The translations under genes were made by a program, and so were the position numbers. 64,000 nucleotides of DNA from Haliclystus octoradiatus (taxonomy: Eukaryota; Cnidaria; Staurozoa; Stauromedusae; Haliclystidae): assembly GCA_916610825.1 (NCBI GenBank), contig OU744446.1, forward strand, positions 35,379,833 through 35,443,832, written 5' to 3'. A model generated the notes under the pieces. The model did not search any database, had not been told where the DNA came from, and worked only from the letters and a program-made list of their open reading frames with translations. Below are positions 13,372-24,189 of the stretch, piece after piece; the stretch's first letter is position 1, and every line of letters starts with the position of its first letter.

Positions 13372-16300
13372 ATGTCGATTACTATTCATTGGAAAATGAG
13401 TATGTTACCATTGGCACCGTGTTTGTTGTCAATGTTTACCGGCTTTTTGATCGCGGCGATCATATCTCTGCTTGACTTGAAAGATTTTGCTGGCTTTCAT
13501 TTCAATTTGTATTATGCTAATAAGAATCACGACGAACAGAATAATCTAATACTAATTACAAAAGGATCAAATTACTCACCTCGACGTAATTTTAATGTTG
13601 CTGTTCTACCTGAAAGACACACTGATGTGGCTGAAATTGGTGAGTGATTGAAATAATCGATAGACGATAATACAAACTTGCAAAGGATGTAGCAGTAGGA
13701 GCACGATCGCTAAGTTTACTGAAAAAACTCCCCATCCCCATTCCGCTATCCGTATACCAGACTGGGGTCTGCAGATAATGGCAATCTCGATAAGGTATCG
13801 GTGGGGGGGGGGGTAACTGATCAAATTTTGATCAAATTTGACTTCATGAGCGGCAAAATCCATCATTTCAGCAAAAAGTACGAAGAAATCGACAAAAAAA
13901 TCATTATTAACTGCCGATTTTTGATGAAAACTGCTGCTTCAGGGACGGAAATCACGAGAAAAATTTTCATCTCGGGGGCGCACATTTTTCTCGTGATTGT
14001 CGCGCCTGAAGCTGCAATTTTCACTTAAAATCGGCAGTTGAATTTGACTTTTTTGTTATTTTCTTCATAATTTTTACTGAAATGATGGATTTTGGCGCCC
14101 CTGAAGCTGCAATTTTCACTTGAAATCGGCAGTTGAATTTGACTTTTTTGTTATTTTCTTCATAATTTTTACTGAAATGATGGATTTTGGCGCCCCTGAA
14201 GTCAAATTTGATCAGTTGCCGCCGTGTCCTCTAACTTTCTTCGGAGCTACCGCCCCCCGAGATCTCGTTGAGATTGCCTTTATTTGCAGACTGGGATATG
14301 CTTAATGACACTAATGCAGAACATTTTTCAGACATTAGTCATCTCAATTATACCTAACATCTCTATTTCAATAACCCTTTCAAGTAGCTGAAGCTAAATG
14401 ATGAAGAACGATAAAAGTGATTTTTCAATTTGGACGCGTATATAAGCTGTGATATTTAATGTTGAATATGCCCTATTTTCGATCATTCACTTTTTCCAAA
14501 CTCGGAACAATAATCGTAACGACAAGACGGCTTCCTATGGGAAAAAAGGATAATTTAAAACTTTAAAAAATCACGTTTCGCGTGAAATCAAAATTTTTAA
14601 TGTCAAAGTCAACTATGCCTACACCTTTGGGACACCTTTTCTGCTTAAAATAAATGTAGTTACGTAGATAGTCAAGATGCCTACGTACTTTGATGATCGA
14701 CATCCCATCTCCCCTGTACGCTTTTGATATGACCCCCCTACCCCTCAACTGAGTACATACTTTATGGATGGCCTCTTATCAGTATTACCCCTGCGAAAAC
14801 AGTTCAGGAGTTCATGAGCAGTTCATGAACGTTAAATGGCCCCAAATTTTCATGAACTGTTCATGAACTGTTCATGAACTCCTGAACTGTTTTTCACAGG
14901 GGTAGCCCTGTGGAAAATTTCACTGAGTTAGAGTTAGGGAACTGTTCATGAACGTTAAATTGCCTGTTTATCATGAGCTCTTTCTCTTAAACAGTTAATG
15001 AACAAAAGCTCATGAGAATTGTGCAATTTAACACTCATTGATATTATTAAGTATCGAAAGGCTAAGCAAACAAATAAATTTCCAAAATTCGTTTCAACAA
15101 TAAGATGAAACCCCAAGGGCCAAAATCATGAAAGCAATTTTCTTCTCAAGACTGCAGACTATGAAATTGTTGAGAATCGTTTTCAAAGGACATATAGGCT
15201 AACAATATAACAAAACATAAAATAATTTTTAATTCATCAAACTATGAAAATGCTAATTTATGATTTCACTTTTAGTTCCGTTGGTTCCTGAAGTAGAATC
15301 AGCTCTTCGCCTCGCATTGCAAATGAATGAACTTGGAAAAAAAGAAAAAGCAATAAAACTAATGGAACAATGTAAATCATTAAGTCCAAAACATCCAGAT
15401 GTACTAAATCAATATGGAGAGTTAATGGAAGATGAAGACATCATATCTGCAGAACATCATTATGCGTTAGCACTTGTACACAGCCCACGTCATACTAAAG
15501 CAAAAGAAAATAGAAAACGTGTATTACCAGTTGTTCGTAAACTCGATAGCGATATGTTGTTGAGGATAGAGAAGAAACGTGATACATTAATGATGATACC
15601 AGAAGGCAATACCGCATTAACACGTGCTAAACTTGAAGGTTATTATCAATATATATATCATACGAATGGTATTGAAGGTAATACAATGACATTATCCATG
15701 ACACGTTCAATTGTTGAATCAGGAATTGCCGTTGGTGGTAAAAGTGTTATGGAACATAACGAAGTACTTGGTATGGACTCTGCTTTGAAATTTATAAATA
15801 ATACATTGTTATCAAAATTTGGTTCAATTGATATCTCAGATATTTTAGAAATACACAAACGTGTTTTTGGTCATGTTAATCCTGTCGATGCCGGTTTATT
15901 TCGTAATACGCAAGTTTATGTCGGCGATCATATTCCACCGAGTCCAACTGATGTTGAAAAGTATATGGCAGAATTTGATCATTGGCTACAATCTCGCGAT
16001 ACATTATTGATGCATCCTATTGAGTTGGCATCACTTGCTCATTATAAATTAGTTTATATACATCCATTCACAGATGGAAATGGTCGAACTTCAAGATTAT
16101 TAATGAATTATTTTTTAATGAAAGCAGGCTATCCTGCTGTTATTATTAAAAAAGAACAGCGTTTTAAATATTATGAATATTTACAAAAAGCAAATTATGG
16201 CGATGTACGACCATTTATTAGATTCGTTGCACGTTGTACGGAAGAAACTTTAGATCAATATTTATCATCTGTGACTATTTTACCGAAAAGAAAATCTTCA

Positions 16301-16450
16301 GAAATTAAATTCGATGATCATCACGAGTTAGGATTTCGTAAAGATAAATCGAAAAAAGATGAAAATTGTGCTAAAAGTGACTCAAATAATAATAATAATA
16401 ATAATCAAGTTAAATATGAAAGAATTATAGATATTAAAAATAATGATTAA
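13372..16450 (+). CDS. FICD: FICD-like ER protein adenylyltransferase (two exons)
   Basis: Bifunctional AMPylase/de-AMPylase that modifies the ER Hsp70 BiP. Exon 1 is 13372-13639 and exon 2 is 15276-16450, joined in phase 1; the product is 480 residues (human 458). Exon 1 gives a short cytosolic N-terminus and one hydrophobic segment (MLPLAPCLLSMFTGFLIAAI), as expected for a type II signal anchor. Exon 2 starts in a TPR region (ALRLALQMNELGKKEKAIKL). The inhibitory-helix motif IEGN is at about residues 222-225, the gatekeeper Glu being E223. The Fic core HPFTDGNGRTSR is at about 352-363 with the catalytic His. NEV, RFIARCTE-like and GDVRPFIRF segments also match the family. The start chosen is the first ATG in frame, with G at -3. 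The C-terminus is a Lys/Asp-rich tail with an Asn run not seen in human FICD. The gene lies head-to-head with DNMBP. The 1.6-kb intron carries a fold-back element. Confidence 0.95.
13753..14300. mobile_element. Fold-back element with an internal 96-bp tandem repeat, in the FICD intron
   Basis: The left arm has ACCAGACTGGGGTCTGCAGA and GGCAATCTCGAT; the right arm has the inverse (GAGATTGCC, TTTGCAGACTGGG). The next layers also pair: TGATCAAATTTGACTTCATG against GAAGTCAAATTTGATCAG, and AACTGCCGA against TCGGCAGTT. On the right side one unit of about 96 bp (starting CTGAAGCTGCAATTTTCACT) is repeated in tandem at about 14007 and 14103. Confidence 0.72.
14788..14902. mobile_element. GTTCATGAAC hairpin MITE, in the FICD intron
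   Basis: CCCCTGCGAAAACAGTTCAG and the inverted GAACTGTTTTTCACAGGGG, flanked by TA. Sequence related to the interior (GAACTGTTCATGAACGTTAA) continues just past the right end at 14939-15010. Confidence 0.75.
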
Positions 16451-16865
16451 CTTATAAAATGAATATATAAATTTAATTAAATACTATTTATATTAATATT
16501 ACATATGGCTGGAACATAATATCAAATTACTGCATTTTATCACTTGGGGAAATTTAATATTTATTTTGTTATTGAATAATGAATATCAAATTTCAAATCA
16601 TGTGTAATTTCTTGCCGCAATTTTTTTTTTCAACCATCCAGTGACGCGTGCCACTTTCCAACACGTGGAAAAATCAATAAGTCCAACTAATCAAAATTTT
16701 TCTGACCTGTCAAATGAATGATACGTCCTATCACAATTCACGTCTTGTTTGGAAAAAAGTAAAAATTATTACCGTAGAGAAATAAGCGAAAAATTTTTTG
16801 GCAAAAAAAGTTGAATGAAAAAATAAATGGACTAGGTTAAACTGTATACCTCAACAAATTTGTAT

Positions 16866-16972
16866 GTAAAACTTACCCTAAAAACATTCCTCAGTTTTGA
16901 AAAAGGTACCCTATGCTCTAATATTTGAGCCTCCCCGTATATCAAAAGTATCGTAGTTACACCCGGGTATGG
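16866..16972 (+). repeat. 3' fragment of the CCCGGGGG-ended dispersed repeat
   Basis: TTTTGAAAAAGGTACCCTAT, CCTCCCCGTATATCAAAAGT and GTAGTTACACCCGGG match the right end of the long subfamily. It lies 0.4 kb past the FICD stop codon. Confidence 0.6.
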
Positions 16973-17125
16973 ATTAGCATTCAGTTTCATGCACCATCAC
17001 CATCACGTAAGTACTGCAAATTATGATTGACCGAGTTGTACCACGTGGTATCTAACTATGTCATAGCAACGCTCAAATCACATAGTTAGCTGATTCATGT
17101 TATTTTCAGTAATTATTAGATAATT

Positions 17126-17425
17126 ACGGGGGGAACTTCCATACTTATGGTGTACGGGGACGTTCAAATATGAAATGGTAGTTTTTTCAAAACAAAAACA
17201 AATTTTAGAGTATGTCTTGTCATGAACATTTTTTGAGGTATCTTTTTGACACTTAGCAATTTTTTCACCTCGCAAAACAAATTTTGCCTATGAATTTTTA
17301 TTTATACATTCTTTTTGGTTAAACCTATCATTCATAAATATATATTTGGGGTATCTTTTTCATTATTTGAAAATTTTTTATGGTCATTCTGCCAAAGTTC
17401 CATTTGAACAAACCCGTCGAAGCGA
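17126..17425. repeat. Dispersed repeat with CCCGGGGG ends, truncated
   Basis: Left end ACGGGGGGAACTTCCATACT, then GGTGTACGGGGACGTTCAAA. The interior (AAAATATATTTTGG-type and CATTCTGCCAAAGTTCC) matches 26722-27182 inverted. Confidence 0.6.
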
Positions 17426-17579
17426 ACATACCCTCAGGGCATAGTTATGTTAGCGTTCGCCATACGCTCCCACTCTGGACTGCCATAGTCTGCCATATAG
17501 GAAGGCTAATTGATCATTTTTCAACTGTTTTTTTTTTATACTGTAGAGGCTTTCTTGATTGTTCAATATTCTTCTCTTA

Positions 17580-18410
17580 CCCCTAAGTTATACGCCGTAC
17601 TTTCGAGAGGCGATCCATCAAAAATGGATCGGCACGCCTGAAAGTACGGCGTATAATCTGGCAAAGTACGGCGATTAATTTTTGGGTCGACCCAAAATCG
17701 AAAGTACGGCTGATCCAGGCGTACCAAACTGAAAACAGCCGTACCGGTACGCCTGAAAAAGCAGTTGGAATATACGCCGTACTTTCGTGAGGCGTACCAT
17801 TTCGAATTTGGAATGTTTTCGTCATTTCCAGGGGGTTTCTGTATGAATTTCTTATTGTTTCCTGCCTGTTGCTAAGTAACCGTGGTTAGTAATCGTATCA
17901 TAACAATAGCGGTGGTGTAGTATTACGTTTTAAATTCAAATAAATGAATAAACTACTGTTGTGATCACATTTGTGTATTCTTTGCCATTTTTATATTTTA
18001 TCATGATTTTATCGAAAGCAAATAATCTATCTATCAATGATATATTGTTTTTGAGCACTTTAAATATGAAAAATATTTTAAGTATGAAGATAACATAATC
18101 TTGAGCATCGTGATTGTAAACCAAATATATTTTAGTGGCTTTGTAAATACGCGTATGTCGACAAATAATAATTTGCAGTAAAAACTATGCAGATTTCGAA
18201 TTAAAAAGTCTTTCTATTACGGATTCTCAGAACAGAATGTCACAGCTCTTCTCACAGGAAGCGGTAAAGTTCAAACAAAAATCAACTGGGACGCCACTTT
18301 TGGATCGGCGTATAATCCCACTTTTATAATTTTTTGTGTTTGGTCGAATTGGTACGGCGTACCAAAAAAAGTTGGTACGGCTCTCGAAAGTACGGCGTAT
18401 AACCTAGGGG
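17580..18410. mobile_element. 831-bp TTA-flanked DNA element with internal TACGCCGTAC motifs
   Basis: Left end CCCCTAAGTTATACGCCGTA, right end inverted TACGGCGTATAACCTAGGGG; about 30 bp match with one mismatch. Flanking TTA on both sides (17577-17579, 18411-18413) fits a PIF/Harbinger-type TWA duplication. The sub-terminal 180 bp at the left hold several further copies of AAAGTACGGCG in both orientations. No transposase is seen. Confidence 0.78.
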
Positions 18411-18798
18411 TTAGATTTCCTGCATCTTGCACAATAGGTACTTACAATGCTGCGTAATTTTATAATGTAATTGACAATTTCGATAATAATTGATAAATTC
18501 GTAATTTCATGCGTAATTATGAATGAAACGCTAAAGGGAAGATATAAACATAGGGTACAAATGCATTGGATAAAAAGGAATTTCCTAAATGCAAGAACAA
18601 GGGGTCAGGCAATGGTTTACGAATCAAGGTTTGGACTTTGAAAAGACGTTTAGACGTTTAGGGTAACTTGCAATTTATAAGCACGCTAGTGTAAGAACAT
18701 TACGATAGACGCATCATGCAGCATATTTTCGCTTGTTGCTTGAATATAATATAATTTCATTATTTACACAAATTAAACTAATCTCTAGGAGTGAGTCA

Positions 18799-19870
18799 TT
18801 ATTCCTCATCTATATTATAAATCTTGCATTTGAATAGACAACAAAATAGAGATTTGATACTTGATTTGATAGACTTGAACTTCATTTTCACAATTTGGTT
18901 TGCGGGAACGTGATTAACTTCAACATAATCAACTCCAATAGCAATGTTGTTGTTGTTGTTGTTGTTGTCATTAGTTGATATGCATTCAATATCATTCTTT
19001 GAAATAGAAAGATGAGATTCCAATTTTTTAACCCTTTGGGATATTGTCAGTGCTGATATGTAGGGATAAATATCGTTGTTATCCTCGTTGATCATATTAT
19101 CATAAGTGATTTCATTCAATAGTTCTTCATCATAAGTTACGTCGAATAAACTATCGTTTTCACAGTCTTCATATTTTGCTGCCACTAATGATGAGTTCAA
19201 GAGCTCTTCGTCGAATGTGACATTGAAAATATCGTCATTTCCATCGTCAGAGTTCAGAAGATCTTCATCATATGTCACATTGAACAAACTTCTATCATCA
19301 TCATCATCATCATCATCATCATCTTGTACGTAGGTCGCATCACTAAAAGGAATCAAAATTATCGTAATAAAATGATAATTATGCATAGATAAATGTTTGA
19401 ACGCACAAGACTTTATGACACACTGGTGCACCGATTCATGACACACGGGTTCATGATTATCCTTCTTACTTAGTAAACTGTCTATATACTCAAAGTCATT
19501 AAATCAGAGTCTAGTAGTTAGATCTAATCAGTGAATTTTCAATTTTCAAAATCACTCAAGATGAGTGAGATTTCCTCTTGAAATATGAAAAAAATATAAT
19601 AAAAATAAAATAATTAAATTTTTTTTAATATATTAGATAACGTTGATAAATGTCAACGTTAACGACATGACCGCTATCGACAGGTAACATTGATTATGGA
19701 AATTGTAATGCATATTCTATTGACAATGCATTTTGATATTTGGATATAAAATATGAGATCTATCAAAACAGTTTATGATTGCTTTCATTATACCTATTAT
19801 CCTTGATATTCAATAGACCATAAAGTTGCGTTTCAGCAATGCACAATGGTGTTTCAATTAGTAAATCCAT
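18799..19870 (-). CDS. Unrecognised acidic protein with three FNVTYDEDLLN-type repeats (two exons)
   Basis: I do not recognise this protein. Exon 1 (19870-19794) encodes 25 codons plus two bases; exon 2 (19342-18799) supplies the third base and the rest, 206 residues in all. The donor (AG|GTATAATG) and acceptor (ccttttag) fit and the phases agree. The ATG is 6 nt after a strong acceptor (cttttcttttgcag). Ten Asp (33-42) encoded by a GAT run are followed by three near-identical units of the form [LI]F[ND]VT[YF]DE[ED]LLN at about 45-56, 64-75 and 91-102, and a weaker fourth, EITYDNMIN, at 103-111. A possible helix (TISQRVKKLESHLSI) and an Asn run come next. The tail is basic and Cys-rich (SIKSSIKSLFCCLFKCK), then acidic. 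There is no signal peptide. The repeats could be short linear binding motifs and the tail a membrane or lipid anchor; both are inference. Confidence 0.72.
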
Positions 19871-20413
19871 AATAATCTGCAAAAGAAAAGACAATTACAG
19901 AATATAATTAGCAATAATATATATGCATGACATGAATGGGCAGTAGAAACCAAAACAGCAAACACCGTATTTTGATATTTGTTATAAAATATTGAAAGAT
20001 TCAAGCCAAATCTGGTCTATAAAACGATTGTATTTTCAATGAAATTTATCAATATCAACCTTACTCTACTAACAGCTATAGAATTATCCTTTGGATCAAT
20101 TTATTATTCATAATTCAATAATTAAATGCAGTCGATATTATTGAAATTAATTATTCTTACCTCAGATATATGAACCAGAAGACGTTCTCAGTAGTTGGTA
20201 CCAACTAAATAAGGTAAACAGTTGCAGTCAAACAAAATAAGACTATATCTTCAAGCTGTGAGTTTCGAAGAACAGATTCTATCCGATTGTGACGTCATTT
20301 ACTTACGTCTATGTCGCGTTCTGATGAAGTTGATGAACTGCACAATTTGAGAAAGAGGTCAGCTTAATGAGAAAAAAAAGCTCCATTTGCTGATGATGAC
20401 CGCAAATTATACG

Positions 20414-21612
20414 AAGTGGATATAGTCCCGGTAACCGGGTCTTTGGTTGAAAAAAACTAAAGTCCCGGCAGTCAAATGCGCACGCGCACAACGCCAAGCG
20501 TCAAAGCGTGAAACATCAATATCGTATTTTCATTTCTGTCACGGCTTCTCGATGTAATGGGATTGAAAATTCTTTCGTGAAAATTAAATGACATTGATCA
20601 ATTTGTAATAATAATATAGCCTACTGATATACATATATATGTGTTCGATAAATATGAAGAAGCACTACTTTAGTTGTTTTCTTCGAAGTACTCTACATTT
20701 TTATTTGAGGAACAAAATGAAAACAACAGCGCTGCCTGCTTTGGTAAAAGTAGTAATGTGGACGGTGTCGCCCTACCGAAGGCACCCGTACCACTCCTCT
20801 ATTTCTAGAGAAGTGGCTCTTTTCGCTAAGAGCAATGATGTTAAACGCTCCTTAGATCTCAGCCGCGACACTGCAGATCAATTTCAACAGATTTCATGGC
20901 AGATAGGCCTTGATTATCAATGCGCAACGATGCGCCGCAGCTACTCACAATGCAATTCCTTCTGAACCATTCCATCCGCCATCCTTAGATGGTACTCATT
21001 TGATGTTTCAGATAAAGTTAAGGCTGAGTTGACCTGAGGGGGATTTGAACCACAGTCGATCAGATATGATACGATCTGAAGTTCGGTTGCTCTGCCAACT
21101 GAGCTAATCACCCCTAATCACGCTTTGGTATAGGGCTAGTCTCGCCGCTATCATGGTCGTAAAACTATGATGTTGTTGATGTAATTGAAAGAAAACAATT
21201 ACAAATGGTTGATCAATGGTGTTTAGGCAATATATAGTATAAGAATTTCAGTCTAAAAATGTGAGATTTGATTTTTAACTTGTTGAATGTCTTGAATGTT
21301 CCGTCTGCCATCGTTCGTTATAAACGCTACGTCGGTTTAAATAATTTCCCATTTCTGCTAAATCAAGCATATACTATACTGCGACGAATGTTGAATCATT
21401 TTCACAAGATATCCTATTTGCCACAATGTCATAATCAAATGAATTTGATATCTTCTAAAACTTATAAAATGATGTAACTTTAAAGTTTAAGAAGATTGAA
21501 TGTTTTAGTTACATATTTTCAAGACAGAAACACTCTCTGCGCATGCGTATTTGACTGCCGGGACTCTTGCTTTTTTCAACCAAAGACCCGGTTACCGGGA
21601 CTCTATCCACGT
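20414..21612. repeat. Pair of 75-bp inverted arms enclosing a SINE
   Basis: Arm 20414-20497 (GTGGATATAGTCCCGGTAAC ... GGCAGTCAAATGCGCACGCG) is found inverted at 21538-21612 (ATGCGTATTTGACTGCCGGG ... CCGGTTACCGGGACTCTATC), with few mismatches. The 1.0 kb between them holds a family 1 SINE. Either one element with long arms took a SINE insertion, or two copies of a short repeat inserted separately. Confidence 0.55.
20755..21117 (-). mobile_element. tRNA-derived SINE, family 1, near full length
   Basis: Minus strand reads GGGGTGATTAGCTCAGTTGG (A box), then a GGTTCAAATCC B box, then the family body with GTGAGTAGCTGCGGCGCATC and the GGGCGACACCGTCCACATTAC end. It sits between two inverted arms at 20414-20497 and 21538-21612. 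Confidence 0.82.
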
Positions 21613-21934
21613 CCCAAATTATATATATCGATTCGATGCTGGATTTTATTATATGTAACTATGGATCTGCAGGAGTGTGATTGTGGTGACCTATCAGAAA
21701 TCAGTTTTGATAAAAATAATGCTATTGTTGTAGCGTTATATCAGTCTGGATATTACATGACAGTCTTTGGACTATTTAAGCCTCATTTATTTTAGATGAT
21801 TTTTAGGAGGTTCCTCCAAATTAAATTAACAAAACAAAAAATTGAATCGTTGAAGCTAGTTGGGCTTTTATCTTATTTTAATAATTTAATGGGGGACATT
21901 TATTCATGAATTGTTTACCATCCACTACCATCAT

Positions 21935-22295
21935 AGGGGGATTAGTTCAGATGGCAGAACAGGCTAACTTCAGATCGATCATATCTGATCGACTGTGGTT
22001 CAAACCCCCCTAAGGTCAACTCAGTCTTGACTTTACCTGAAACATCAAATGAGCACCATCTGAGGATGTTGGATGAAATGGTCCAGAGGGAATTGCATTG
22101 TGAGTAGCTGCGGTGCATCGTTGCGCATTGACAATCAAGACCTATCTGCCATGAAATCTGTTGAAATTGATCTGCAGTGTCGTGGCTGAGATCAACAAAG
22201 AGCGTTTAAAATCATTGCTCTCAGCGAAAAAAGTCTAGAAATAGAGGAGTGGTACGGTTGCCTTCGGTAGGGCGACACCGTCTACATTACTTTTA
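21935..22295 (+). mobile_element. tRNA-derived SINE, family 1
   Basis: GGGGGATTAGTTCAGATGGC head, GTGGTTCAAACCCCCC B box, body with GCATCGTTGCGCATTGACAA, and the CTTCGGTAGGGCGACACCGT end. It is opposite in orientation to the copy 0.8 kb to its left. Confidence 0.82.
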
Positions 22296-22299
22296 CTAC

Positions 22300-23378
22300 T
22301 ACCATCATCTTTAATTTGAATGTATCCGAAGGCGAACTTACAGTTCCACAAACCTGTTTTAACAGAATTACTCCTTCACGTGAACTTTCATCCGCTTTCA
22401 TCAGCATGCAGTCCATTTTGTTTTTGGAATAAGATGAATAAAAAAACAAAACAAATTGTGGAATTGTCGTATCGCAGCATTGATCGTAACTTGAAAGTGG
22501 TCGTTATATATGATTAGAAAGTTGCAAACAATGTACTTTGCGTCCCAAGGGAAGGAAGAGACAATTAAGTTGAGTTTCTGCCATGATCTTCTGTAAAATT
22601 GAAAGTTTGCTAAAAGGGACGTATAACCAAAGAAAACATGGGAAAGGGATAGTATAAATATCCATTAATCAGTAATTTTAGATGAGAAACTGAGAAGCAA
22701 TTTTAACACTATTATATCTTTCATTCATGTACAAAGAACATGTGAATCATTTGCATTTTGAAGCAGTGGTATTCTACAAAATGTACAATTAATTTCAAGT
22801 CTTAATTTCTTATTAATAAATCTATTGAGTAAAATGAATATTAAATTATTTTTTAGTATGATTATAAACATTATTTTAATTATTATATAGGTAGTATATT
22901 CCCAATGTGCCTTGTTTTAATTCTACATATAACGCAACATTTGACATTGAGCATTTCCAGATCCAACTGGAGGTTAATCATAAAGGCTCTTCAAATGTTG
23001 ACGCTATGCTAGTTTTCAACTGTTTAATGACTTTCTGATCCCGTTTCATCGTTTCCTCTGATCAGTTTCTCAACGAAATAAATCATTTAATTACTTGATA
23101 ATTTATATACATGTGTGAACTCTAATAAATACACAGAGATAAAAAATAATCTCAATCGTATTAAAATGTAGTATATCATTATATAAATATGACCCCGGGA
23201 GGATTATGACACAAGGATAAGCAGAAGTATTTTCCAAGAATAGGAGCTTCATGGGCTGATTTGCTGGTGTTCATCGACCACGCAATTCTCTTCTTTTGCG
23301 TCCTACTTTAAATCCTCGATGTATATATAATAAAGTTTAAGGTTATGAATTTGTGATATTCGTGTGCATCTCATTCTA
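22300..23378. other. Intergenic, nothing recognised
   Basis: AT-rich sequence without open frames of protein-like composition and without clear repeat ends. Confidence 0.5.
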
Positions 23379-23715
23379 CCCCCAGGGGTAACTCAAGAAA
23401 TTTCAGGGGGGTGCCAATTTGAATTCAGAAATTTGCCCTCCAAAATTTTGTTTTTCTACTAAGTTGATATCTCAAATATTTTATTCAAGCCAAAACGTAT
23501 ACCCCCAAATACTTTTTTATAGACGCATATTGAAAATTGACTACAGTTTCACGGGTTTACATGAACCACTTTTGCTCACTTGAAAAACAATACCTCGAGT
23601 ATTTTGAAAATTCTGAAATAGATATCCCGAAAAATATTTAAATGCAATGAAAAGGTGCGTCCTCGAGAATTGGCATGTCCCCGTATACTAACTAATTGAA
23701 GTTACCCCCCCCCGG
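23379..23715. repeat. Dispersed repeat with CCCGGGGG ends, diverged
   Basis: Left end CCCCCAGGGGTAACTC, right end GAAGTTACCCCCCCCCGG, with GGCATGTCCCCGTATACTAA before it. Confidence 0.6.
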
Positions 23716-24189
23716 TTTTCTATGCACGCGTTACTGCTACATAGAGTCAAATCAATGTTTACTCTAGGATTAATTTGAAATGTTCAGATGTATCTGTCCA
23801 AATAATTAATAATGTGTAGCTTTCTCCATCTATAGTAGGTGTTTACCACTTGATAACTATATCCTCATGATAGTCATTGTTCACGAATTAACGCTTATAA
23901 CGTCAGATGAATCTTTCCAATACATATATTGATGCTTCGCAGAATATAAATACACAAATATTTGTAGACAATTAACAGGTATCTTTTATTCATCACTATT
24001 TAGCATGTATACGCATGTACGCGGGTATTTGTTCAAACAAAGTTTGTTCTTCAATTCTAATCGTAGAATTCAAATGTAAACTGCAACAGAAGATTTCTTT
24101 GTAAAAACAAGTTCATTTTTATCATATCAGATTTCGAAGTATTCCAGAAAAGCAAATTTATTTTGTGAATTTCGATGTGAAAAAATATG

